This document shows, in pieces, positions 1-6,867 of a stretch of DNA of 64,000 nt (its first letter is position 1; the number at the start of each line of letters is the position of its first letter). The stretch is from Paracoccus sp. C2R09 (GTDB lineage: Bacteria; Pseudomonadota; Alphaproteobacteria; Rhodobacterales; Rhodobacteraceae), in NCBI RefSeq assembly GCF_018860625.1, contig NZ_JAHKQB010000010.1:62001-126000 (forward strand), read 5' to 3'. Made by a program: the position numbers and the translations under genes. The notes under the pieces are model-generated. The model made no database searches, was not told the DNA's origin, and was given only the letters and a program-made list of their open reading frames with translations.

Positions 1-445
1 CGGGGCCGCCACGCGCCTGGCCGCGGGCAAGCCCGGTCTCGGGGTCGATGTCGATCACGAAGGTGCGGGCGGGTTCGGTGCCGATCATCAGACCGTGCAG
101 CTGATCGACCAGCACCCGCAGATCGCCGCGCGCCGCACCCTGATAGACGCGCGTGCTGTCGGCGAAGCGGTCGGTGATGACCGTCCGGCCCGCATCCAGC
201 GCGGGGCGTATCAGCCGTTCCATGTGGTCGCGGCGGGCCGCGGTGAACAGCAGGCACTCGGTCTCGGGGGACCAGCGTTCGCCCGCCCCCTCGACCAGAA
301 GGCGGCGGATCTCCTCGGCGCCGGGGCTGCCGCCGGGTTCGCGGGTCAGGACGACCTCGCGACCCTCGGCGGTCAGCGCATCGGCCAGAAGGCGCGATTG
401 CGTGCTCTTGCCGCAGCCGTCGATGCCCTCGAAGCTGATCAGCAT
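1..445 (-). CDS. tmk: thymidylate kinase (3' end beyond window)
   Basis: Phosphorylates dTMP to dTDP with ATP in the cytoplasm, an essential step of dTTP supply. About 148 N-terminal codons are visible. They hold the P-loop in FEGIDGCGKST (residues 5-15), the TREPGGSPGAEEIR segment typical of bacterial TMP kinases, and a TDRFADST stretch matching the DR(Y/F) motif. The C-terminal third runs off the left edge. The ATG overlaps the TGA of the upstream carboxypeptidase gene (TGATG), so the two are probably translationally coupled. The dacC-tmk order is familiar from Rhodobacterales. Confidence is high for the family; completeness cannot be judged. Confidence 0.93.
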   Translation of the reverse strand, partial: MLISFEGIDGCGKSTQSRLLADALTAEGREVVLTREPGGSPGAEEIRRLLVEGAGERWSPETECLLFTAARRDHMERLIRPALDAGRTVITDRFADSTRVYQGAARGDLRVLVDQLHGLMIGTEPARTFVIDIDPETGLARGQARGGP

Positions 446-1590
446 CAGCCGGTGACGGCGTCGATGGCGCGTTGGCCCAGCTGCATCACCGCGCCCTTCA
501 GCCGCCCGAGGAAGCCCGCCTCGGGGACGTCGGCGGTGGCGACCAGCGGGGTCACGGTGTCGCGCGTGCCGGGGATGGTCACGACCAGTTCGCCCAGCTT
601 GTCGCCCTTGGCGATGGGCGCGGGAAGGGGGCTGTCATAGACGACCTGCACATCCACCTGATCCTGCGCGCCCGCCGGCACGAGGACGTTCACGCCGTTT
701 TCGGTCGTCAGGCCCACGCGGGTGGCGGTGCCCAGCCAGACGGGGGCCTCGACCACGGTTTCGCCCGCGGGAACCAGGTTCTGCATCGTGAACTGGCGGA
801 AGGCCCATTGCGCGATGCGTTCGGCCTCTTCTGCGCGGGCGTCGTCGGTTTCAAGCCCGCTGATGACGAAGATGACGCGGCGGTCATCCTGCTTGGCCGA
901 CCCCACCAGGCCATAGCCTGCTTCCTGGGTATGGCCGGTCTTGAGGCCGTCTGCCCCGATGCCCAGCCGCAGCAGCGGGTTGCGGTTGAAACGGTTGGCC
1001 GGTGCGCGATCGTCGAAGCGGTATTCGGCCAGACCGAAATACTGGTAGTATTCGGGGAATTTCTGGATCAGCAGGCGCGCAAGGCGGCCCAGATCCTCGG
1101 CCGACATGCGGTGTTCGGGATTGGGCCAGCCGGTCGCGTTGCGGAACGAGGAATGTTCCAGCCCGATCTGCTTGCCGCGTTCGGTCATCTGGCGGGCAAA
1201 GGCCTCCTCGGTCCCGGCAAGGCCTTCGGCCACGACGACGCAGGCATCGTTGCCCGACAGCACGATGATGCCCTTGATCAGCTGTTCGACCGTGGGGCGG
1301 TCCAGCTCGTTGAGGAACATCGTCGATCCGCCCATCTGCCGCGCGCGGGTCGAGACGGGAAGCTGCGTGTCCAGCTGGACGCGGCCTTCCTCGATCGCCT
1401 CGAACAGCATGTAGAGCGTCATCAGCTTGGACATCGACGCGGGCGGGATCGGCGTCTCGGCATTCTTTTCCATCAGCACGGTGCCGGTCTGAACGTCGAA
1501 GACCCACGCGGCCTTCGCGTTGGTGTCGAAGGCCTGCGCGGGGGCCGCCAAGCCCAGCACGGCCGCGCCCAGAAGCAGGAATGCGCGCAT
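445..1590 (-). CDS. dacC: D-alanyl-D-alanine carboxypeptidase, PBP5/6 family
   Basis: Removes the terminal D-Ala from peptidoglycan pentapeptides in the periplasm and so controls cross-linking. The 381-residue product starts with a signal peptide (MRAFLLLGAAVLGLAAPAQA). It has the three serine-peptidase motifs in order: SMSK at 52-55 (nucleophile Ser52), SGN at 112-114 and KTG at 217-219, followed by a PBP5 C-terminal domain. Start 1590 is preferred over upstream in-frame ATGs because it has GAAGGGAC just upstream and gives a clean signal peptide. The last base overlaps tmk. The exact paralogue (DacA, DacC or DacF) cannot be fixed from sequence alone. Confidence 0.92.
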   Translation of the reverse strand: MRAFLLLGAAVLGLAAPAQAFDTNAKAAWVFDVQTGTVLMEKNAETPIPPASMSKLMTLYMLFEAIEEGRVQLDTQLPVSTRARQMGGSTMFLNELDRPTVEQLIKGIIVLSGNDACVVVAEGLAGTEEAFARQMTERGKQIGLEHSSFRNATGWPNPEHRMSAEDLGRLARLLIQKFPEYYQYFGLAEYRFDDRAPANRFNRNPLLRLGIGADGLKTGHTQEAGYGLVGSAKQDDRRVIFVISGLETDDARAEEAERIAQWAFRQFTMQNLVPAGETVVEAPVWLGTATRVGLTTENGVNVLVPAGAQDQVDVQVVYDSPLPAPIAKGDKLGELVVTIPGTRDTVTPLVATADVPEAGFLGRLKGAVMQLGQRAIDAVTG

Positions 1591-1686
1591 CTTGAAGTCC
1601 CTTCGCATGTTTGCGCCGATGGTTACATCATGCCCCGCCGCGCCGCAACGCGGGGCAGGGGATTGATGCACAGATTTGATCGGGTT

Positions 1687-2259
1687 TCACTCGGCCATCG
1701 CCTCGCGCCAGTGCCTGCGGCAGAGCGAGACATAGGTCTCGTTCCCGCCGACCTGCACCTGCGCGCCTTCGGTGATGGCCCGGCCCTGGTCGTCCTTGCG
1801 CACGACCATGGTGGCCTTGCGCCCGCAATGGCAGATGGTGCGCACCTCGCGCATGTCGTCGGCCAGGGCCAAAAGTGCGGCCGATCCGGGGAACAGCTCG
1901 CCCCGGAAATCGACGCGCAGGCCATAGCACATGACGGGGATCTTCAGATCGTCGGCCACGCGGGCCAGCTGCCAGACCTGTTCGCGGGTCAGGAACTGCG
2001 CCTCGTCCAGGAAAATGCAGGCGCAGCCGGTGCCGTGTTCGGAAATCAGCGCGAAGAGGTCGGTGGACTGGCCGAAGACCGTCGCATCCGCGCCGATGCC
2101 GATGCGGCTGGCGATGCGCCCCGCGCCCGCGCGGTCGTCCAGCGCCGCCGTCAGCAGCAGCGTGTCCATCCCGCGTTCGCGATAGTTGTAGGATGCCTGC
2201 AGCAGCAAGGTGCTCTTGCCGGCATTCATCGTGGAGTAGTTGAAATAGAGCTTCGCCAT
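1687..2259 (-). CDS. tdk: thymidine kinase, type II
   Basis: Salvages thymidine to dTMP in the cytoplasm; it feeds the same pool as the nearby thymidylate kinase. The 190-residue protein has the P-loop STMNAGKS (residues 9-16), the DEAQF Walker B/lasso segment and a zinc site made of CHCGRKA and CRRH near the C-terminus, as in E. coli Tdk. The length is normal for the family. It lies downstream of the helicase gene and is separated from it by a 10-bp stem-loop, so it probably has its own promoter. Confidence 0.95.
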   Translation of the reverse strand: MAKLYFNYSTMNAGKSTLLLQASYNYRERGMDTLLLTAALDDRAGAGRIASRIGIGADATVFGQSTDLFALISEHGTGCACIFLDEAQFLTREQVWQLARVADDLKIPVMCYGLRVDFRGELFPGSAALLALADDMREVRTICHCGRKATMVVRKDDQGRAITEGAQVQVGGNETYVSLCRRHWREAMAE

Positions 2260-2300
2260 GGCGCCAGCAGATAGCCGCGCGGGACGGGCTGCTCAAGCGA

Positions 2301-2325
2301 AAGCCGCGGGGGATGCCCGCGGCTT
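2301..2325 (-). terminator. stem-loop after the DEAD-box helicase gene
   Basis: Perfect 10-bp stem AAGCCGCGGG/CCCGCGGCTT (2301-2310 with 2316-2325) and a 5-nt loop, 12 nt past the helicase stop codon. On the minus strand it is followed by TTCGCTTG, a weak T-rich tail. It probably ends helicase transcription before tdk. Confidence 0.6.
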
Positions 2326-2336
2326 GTCTGAGTGTC

Positions 2337-3674
2337 TTAGCGCTTGGGGGCGTTGCCCGGACGGCGCGTGGGGCGCTTGTTGCCGCCCTGGGGCGGGCGA
2401 CCGCCACCGCGACCGCCGCGCTTGGGCTCGGCCGGGGGTGCGGTCCAGGGGTGACCGCCGATCACGTTGATCTGGGTCTTCATCGCCTTCTCGATGGCGC
2501 GCAGCTCGCCCATCTCGGCGGGTGCGCAGAAGGCCACGGCGCGACCCTCGCGGCCCGCACGCGCGGTCCGGCCGATCCGGTGGACATAGTTCTCGGGGAC
2601 GTTGGGCAGGTCGTAGTTGTAGACATGCGCGACCTCGGGAATGTCGAGACCCCGTGCGGCGACATCGGTGGCGACCAGGACATGCGTCTCACCGGCGCGG
2701 AAGGAGGCAAGCGCACGCTCGCGCTGGCCCTGCGATTTGTTGCCGTGGATCGCGGCGACCTTGAAGCCCCACTTGTCCAGCAGCTTGGCCAGCTTCTCGC
2801 AGCCGTGCTTGGTGCGGCCGAAGACCATCGCCAGTTCGCCCACATGCTTGGACATGTATTCCGACAGCAGCGTCGCCTTGTCGCCCTGGGGTGTGAAGTG
2901 GACGCCCTGCTCGATCTTCTTGGCGGCCTGACCTGGAGGGTTCACCGCAACCTTGGCGGGGTTCGTCAGATAGGTGTCCGACAGTTCCTGCATCAGCTTC
3001 GGCATGGTGGCCGAGAACATCAGCGTCTGACGTTCCTGCGGCAGCATCCGGGCGATCTTGCGCAGGGTGTGGATGAAGCCGATGTCCAGCATCTGGTCGG
3101 CCTCGTCCAGCACCAGATAGGTGGTGGCCGACAGGTCGATGGCGCGACGCTCGATCAGGTCCATCAGGCGACCCGGCGTGGCGATCAGCACGTCGACGCC
3201 CTTGGACATGCGTTCGGTCTGCACGTTGATCGACGCACCGCCGACGACGCGGAAGCTGCGGATCGGCGTGCCTTCGGCATAGGCGTCGATATTCGTGGCG
3301 ATCTGGGTGGCCAGTTCGCGGGTGGGGGCCAGGATCAGCGCGCGGCAGGTGCGCGGATCGGGCTTCTTGCCGAACTTGATCAGGCGCGTCAGCATGGGCA
3401 GGCCGAAGGCCGCCGTCTTGCCGGTGCCGGTCTGGGCCAGGCCCAGCACGTCGCGGCCCTCGACCACATGGGGGATGCCCTGCGCCTGGATCGGCGTGGG
3501 GTTCGTCAGGCCCATGGCGGCGATGTTCGCGTTGATGCGCGCATCGATGCCCATGTCGAAGAACGGACCTTCGGGCAGCGGATCGCGCGAGGGGGCGCGG
3601 CGGCCGTCATTGGCGGCGACATGATCGGTGGGCTTGCCGCGACGGGGGCGGCGGCGGGTATCGGACTGGTTCAT
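2337..3674 (-). CDS. DEAD-box ATP-dependent RNA helicase, RhlE-like
   Basis: Unwinds RNA using ATP, probably in ribosome assembly or RNA turnover. The 445-residue protein carries the canonical motifs in order: Q motif PTPIQ, motif I AQTGTGKT, Ia PTRELA, II DEAD (VLDEADQMLD), III SATMP and VI HRIGRTARAG. A basic Gly/Arg/Pro-rich tail of about 35 residues ends the protein, typical of RhlE-type helicases. I start at 3674 (MNQSDT), which has GAGAAAG upstream; the reading frame is open for about 65 more codons upstream but these look like untranslated leader. A stem-loop follows the stop codon. The exact orthologue is uncertain, so no symbol is given. Confidence 0.92.
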   Translation of the reverse strand: MNQSDTRRRPRRGKPTDHVAANDGRRAPSRDPLPEGPFFDMGIDARINANIAAMGLTNPTPIQAQGIPHVVEGRDVLGLAQTGTGKTAAFGLPMLTRLIKFGKKPDPRTCRALILAPTRELATQIATNIDAYAEGTPIRSFRVVGGASINVQTERMSKGVDVLIATPGRLMDLIERRAIDLSATTYLVLDEADQMLDIGFIHTLRKIARMLPQERQTLMFSATMPKLMQELSDTYLTNPAKVAVNPPGQAAKKIEQGVHFTPQGDKATLLSEYMSKHVGELAMVFGRTKHGCEKLAKLLDKWGFKVAAIHGNKSQGQRERALASFRAGETHVLVATDVAARGLDIPEVAHVYNYDLPNVPENYVHRIGRTARAGREGRAVAFCAPAEMGELRAIEKAMKTQINVIGGHPWTAPPAEPKRGGRGGGRPPQGGNKRPTRRPGNAPKR

Positions 3675-3894
3675 CAGTTTCTTTCTCAACCCGCGCACCC
3701 TCGAATAAGGCACGGGTTCGTGGTCGCCCATCGGACGACATGTGGCAAGGGTGCGGGCGGAAGACGAGGGTCCCGCAAGCCTCCCCGCGTGATGGGAAAC
3801 CGGAAAATTCGCCTGGACCGGGCAACATACGTTGCGCTGCTCACGCGGCAGCGGGTTCAGACTGTGCATCAGATGGGGCAGTGCGGCCCGGAAG

Positions 3895-4344
3895 TCAAGC
3901 GCGCTCGAGGCTGTCCATCCAGATGGTGACGGGACCGTCGTTCAACAGACGCACCTTCATGTCGGCGCCGAAGATGCCCGTCCGGGTCGCCACGCCCTGA
4001 TCGCCCATCGCCTGGACGAACGCCTCGTAGAGGGCGCGCCCCTCGTCCGGCGGCGCGGCGCGGGAAAAGCCCGGGCGGTTCCCGCTGCGCGTATCGGCGG
4101 CAAGGGTGAACTGGCTGACGACCAGCGCGTCGCCGCCCATATCCAGCAGCGACCGGTTCATGCGATCCTGATCGTCGCGAAAGATGCGCAGCTTGGCCAC
4201 GCGCGCGGCCAGCTTGCGCGCCTCGGCCGCATCGTCGCCCTGCATCGCGCAGACCAGTATCAGAAGCCCCGCCTCGATGCTGCCGGTGATCTGCCCGTCG
4301 ACCTCGACCGAGGCTTCGGACACGCGTTGGATCAGTGCCTTCAT
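3895..4344 (-). CDS. dtd: D-aminoacyl-tRNA deacylase
   Basis: Hydrolyses D-aminoacyl-tRNAs (and glycyl-tRNAAla) as a chirality proofreading step in the cytoplasm. The 149-residue protein begins [17 protein letters not shown] and has the two active-site signatures [10 protein letters not shown] and the cross-subunit NDGPVTI (Gly-x-Pro class motif) near the C-terminus. Its ATG overlaps the TGA of the YedE-like gene by ATGA, so it is the last gene of a three-gene unit with the sulfur transporter. That grouping is unusual and may only reflect gene packing. Confidence 0.95.
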   Translation of the reverse strand: MKALIQRVSEASVEVDGQITGSIEAGLLILVCAMQGDDAAEARKLAARVAKLRIFRDDQDRMNRSLLDMGGDALVVSQFTLAADTRSGNRPGFSRAAPPDEGRALYEAFVQAMGDQGVATRTGIFGADMKVRLLNDGPVTIWMDSLERA

Positions 4345-4757
4345 CTTCGCCCGTCCCATGCCTTGAACACTGCCATGCCTGTAACCATCGCGACGAAGAA
4401 TGTCACGAAGGCCGGACCGCCGAAGCCCAACGAAGCCATGGCCGGTCCGGGGCAGAGACCCGCCAGACCCCAGCCCGCGCCGAACATGGCCGAGCCCGCG
4501 ATCAGGCGCCCGTCGACAGGCCCCTGCGGGGGATTGGGCAGGTCGTGGCCGGTGACGGCCCTTTTCCGGCGCGCCGCGACGCGCCATGCAATGGCCATGG
4601 GCAGGATCGCGCCGCCCATGACGAAGGCCAGGGTCGGATCCCATGTGCCGAAGACGTCGAGGAACCCGCGGACCTTGGCCGGGTCGGTCATGCCCGATAT
4701 CAGCAGCCCGGCGCCGAACAGCCCGCCGGCCAGCGCGGCAATCATAAGACGCAGCAT
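4341..4757 (-). CDS. YeeE/YedE family membrane protein, subunit B (PmpB-like)
   Basis: Integral membrane protein of 138 residues with about four hydrophobic segments. The conserved [12 protein letters not shown] segment near residue 108 holds the cysteine that in YeeE proteins handles thiosulfate or persulfide sulfur. It is the second half of a split YeeE pair and would pair with the product of the gene upstream. Start (ATG at 4757) and stop are both ATGA overlaps with neighbours. Family role: uptake of reduced sulfur across the inner membrane. The substrate is inferred, not shown. Confidence 0.85.
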   Translation of the reverse strand: MLRLMIAALAGGLFGAGLLISGMTDPAKVRGFLDVFGTWDPTLAFVMGGAILPMAIAWRVAARRKRAVTGHDLPNPPQGPVDGRLIAGSAMFGAGWGLAGLCPGPAMASLGFGGPAFVTFFVAMVTGMAVFKAWDGRR

Positions 4758-5179
4758 CACGACCACCCCAGCATGCGCGCGACGATCACGGCGATGCCCC
4801 CCGTCAGAAGATAGGTCAGCGTGGCGACGATCCCGCGGCGCGACATGCGCGATATCCCGCAGACGCCGTGCCCGGACGTGCAGCCATTGCCCAACCTCGT
4901 GCCGAACCCGACCAGCAGCCCCGCAAGGATCATGACCCCCGTGCCCGCGATGGCGGGGCTGGCATCGCCCATGCCCGACCGCACAAGGATCGCGGGCGTC
5001 GCGATCAGTGCGGCCGCGAAGATCGCACGCTCGGCCCAGGCGGGCGTGGCGGCCACGTCCAGCAACCCGCTGATGATGCCGCTTGCGCCCATGATGCGCG
5101 CATTGCCCAGAAGATAGATCGCGGCAGCGCCGCCGATCATCAGCCCGCCGATCAGGCCGGCAATCCAATCGGATTCCAT
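4757..5179 (-). CDS. YeeE/YedE family membrane protein, subunit A (PmpA-like)
   Basis: First half of the split YeeE/YedE transporter, 140 residues. It has hydrophobic segments separated by [14 protein letters not shown] (about residues 97-110), the Cys-rich signature that binds and relays reduced sulfur in this family. It is translationally coupled by ATGA to its partner. Directly upstream are two nested inverted repeats built on ATTCAT/ATGAAT and ATGAACC/GGTTCAT, which look like an ArsR-family (BigR/SqrR type) operator. The PmpAB-like role in sulfur supply is from the family. No sulfur dioxygenase, SQR or ArsR gene is adjacent. Confidence 0.85.
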   Translation of the reverse strand: MESDWIAGLIGGLMIGGAAAIYLLGNARIMGASGIISGLLDVAATPAWAERAIFAAALIATPAILVRSGMGDASPAIAGTGVMILAGLLVGFGTRLGNGCTSGHGVCGISRMSRRGIVATLTYLLTGGIAVIVARMLGWS

Positions 5180-5191
5180 GAAAGCACCCCT

Positions 5192-5230
5192 ATGAACCGT
5201 TATGGTTCATAGATATTCATATCTATGAAT
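5192..5230. promoter_or_regulatory. tandem inverted repeats, candidate ArsR-family operator
   Basis: The AT-rich block upstream of the YeeE/YedE pair has ATGAACC-gttat-GGTTCAT at 5192-5210 and ATTCAT-atct-ATGAAT at 5215-5230. An overlapping ATAGATAT-tc-ATATCTAT lies at 5209-5226. It stands out sharply from the GC-rich surroundings. Persulfide or thiol sensors of the ArsR family often control YeeE/YedE genes through such palindromes; this link is inference. Confidence 0.6.
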
Positions 5231-5246
5231 GAATCAAGAGGGGCGT

Positions 5247-5474
5247 TCAGGGCGCCAGCATCACGCCCACGACGACCATCATCAGCCCGATGGTGGAAAA
5301 CGCCAGCGCACCCATGTTCACGGCCAGCACCTTGCGCATGCGAAGGCGCAGGCCCTCGTCGTCGAGGCCCGCCTTGCGGGCGCGGGCCACGGTCGCGATG
5401 CACCAGACGATTCCGGCAAGGCCGGTCACGGTCAGGGCGGCGCCGATCCAGATCAGCCAGTCGTACATGGTCAT
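5247..5474 (-). CDS. small two-helix membrane protein, function unknown
   Basis: A 75-residue protein with two predicted membrane helices (about residues 5-27 and 51-74) separated by a charged loop, RARKAGLDDEGLRLRMRK. No family is recognised. Start 5474 (MTMYDW) is favoured by an AGGAGGA ribosome site ending about 5 nt upstream. It sits between the operator region of the sulfur transporter and the divergent GapR-like gene and reads toward the transporter genes, with 67 nt between its stop and the transporter start. Co-transcription with them is possible. Confidence 0.7.
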   Translation of the reverse strand: MTMYDWLIWIGAALTVTGLAGIVWCIATVARARKAGLDDEGLRLRMRKVLAVNMGALAFSTIGLMMVVVGVMLAP

Positions 5475-5582
5475 CGCATCCTCCTGCGGCATGGGGTTGC
5501 CCGAGCATCGGCCCTAGCGGCGATTGCACGTCGGGGCAAGACCGCCTAACACCCGTGGCGCAAGCAGTATGGGGACGAACCG

Positions 5583-5834
5583 ATGCAGGACGATCAGGCT
5601 TACGGCGTCGCAGCAGAAGAGCTGCGCCAGTTCATCGAGCAATTCGAGCAGCTGGAAGCCGAGAAGAAGGACATCGCCGAACGCCAGAAGGAAATCATGG
5701 GCGAGGCGAAGGCCCGCGGCTATGATACCAAGGTGATGAAGAAGATCATCGCCCTGCGCAAACGCGACCGCGACGACATCGCCGAAGAGGAAGCCATCCT
5801 CGAGATGTACAAGCAGGCACTGGGAATGGGCTGA
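5583..5834 (+). CDS. gapR: GapR-family nucleoid protein (DUF2312)
   Basis: An 83-residue all-helical protein whose sequence (AAEELRQFIEQFEQLEAEKK, then EIMGEAKARGYDTKVMKKII) matches DUF2312. The family contains Caulobacter GapR, a tetrameric clamp that binds overtwisted DNA ahead of replication and transcription and helps gyrase and topoisomerase IV. It is nearly all one coiled coil followed by a basic helix-turn-helix-like end. Its neighbours give no functional hint. A 9-bp stem-loop follows directly. The family call is firm; the symbol follows the Caulobacter protein. Confidence 0.85.
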   Translation: MQDDQAYGVAAEELRQFIEQFEQLEAEKKDIAERQKEIMGEAKARGYDTKVMKKIIALRKRDRDDIAEEEAILEMYKQALGMG

Positions 5835-5840
5835 CCTGCC

Positions 5841-5864
5841 CGCCCGGCCGCCAAAGGCCGGGCG
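5841..5864. terminator. bidirectional stem-loop between convergent genes
   Basis: Perfect 9-bp stem CGCCCGGCC/GGCCGGGCG (5841-5849 with 5856-5864) and a 6-nt loop, between the stop codons of gapR (+) and the sulfotransferase-like gene (-). There is no strong T tract on either side. Confidence 0.55.
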
Positions 5865-5879
5865 ACCCTTGCGGTCAGG

Positions 5880-6755
5880 TCAGGGCAGGATGAATTCCAC
5901 CCCCGGCAGGACCGCGATCTCGGCCACGTCGGCGCGATAGGTCTCAGTCACCTGATCGACGACCTCCTGCGTCCAACCCGGCAGATCGACCGACTGGTCC
6001 AGCGCATCCTCTTGCGCATCGGCGGCGATGGCCTCGGCAAACAGTTCGCGCCTGCGCGATACCGACAACCGGTCCTGGCTGGACATGGCATCGCGAAGTT
6101 TCGCGACCCCGTCATCCGTCAGCAGCTCGTGGATATAGGACGACCCGCCCGTCAGTGTGACATCCGGCCCTGCGCCCGCGACCAAGCGGATGATCTCGGG
6201 CCAGATCAGCGGCACGTCCTCGTGGCACCAGATGACGATGCGGCGGCCCTGCACCGATGCCACCAACCGCTGGATCGCATCGCGCCAGCGCAGGGTCTGC
6301 GGCTGGTTCCCCTGCATCAGCTCGGTATAGTCGCCCCCCGCGAACAGCGGCAGTACATCGGACAACAGCGTCGCCGGGTTGCGGATCGCCACGAAGAACT
6401 CGGTCCGGGCCGAGGGGAACAGCCGCGTCAGCGCCGCCGCCCGCCGCCCGATCTGGGGATAGAGCCCCTCGCGGCCCACCACGCGGCCATAGGCGCCCAT
6501 GAAGGTGGCGGTCGACATGATCACGCGCTGCGGATTGTCGCCGTCCAGCATCGCATCCAGCATGATCTGTTCCATCTCGGGGGTCGAGCTTCCCCCCGCA
6601 AGCGATTGAAGCGCCTCGTCGAAGATGTCCTTGTGGCGCTCGGGGGCGACGATCTCGGTGCCCGCCTTGTGCAACTGGTCGCGATTGTCCAGCAGCGTTC
6701 GCAGCAGCCTGTCGCCGTCGGTGGCGTGAACGCCCAAGTGATAGACCATCTGCAT
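5880..6755 (-). CDS. sulfotransferase-like protein with degenerate P-loop
   Basis: A soluble 291-residue protein with no assigned function. The N-terminus (YHLGVHATDGDRLLRTLL, then NRDQLHKAGTEIV) aligns by eye with the start of bacterial sulfotransferase-family proteins, which read HIGxHKTGTTSLQ...L..NR..L...G. However, the PAPS phosphate-binding KTGTT is replaced by ATDGD. A later RTEFFVAIRNPATLLSDVL resembles the 3'-phosphate-binding segment. If the fold is right, PAPS binding is probably lost. Start 6755 is chosen for GGACGACGG upstream; the frame is open 29 codons further. It is convergent with gapR. Confidence 0.6.
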   Translation of the reverse strand: MQMVYHLGVHATDGDRLLRTLLDNRDQLHKAGTEIVAPERHKDIFDEALQSLAGGSSTPEMEQIMLDAMLDGDNPQRVIMSTATFMGAYGRVVGREGLYPQIGRRAAALTRLFPSARTEFFVAIRNPATLLSDVLPLFAGGDYTELMQGNQPQTLRWRDAIQRLVASVQGRRIVIWCHEDVPLIWPEIIRLVAGAGPDVTLTGGSSYIHELLTDDGVAKLRDAMSSQDRLSVSRRRELFAEAIAADAQEDALDQSVDLPGWTQEVVDQVTETYRADVAEIAVLPGVEFILP

Positions 6756-6867
6756 CCGTCGTCCCGCGCCCCATCTTTTTCCTGCGGCACCTTCGGGGAT
6801 GCCCGTTGCGCCGCAGAATAGTCTTCGGGCGTGGACAGTCAAATTGCTTTGGCGCTAGATCGGCGCC

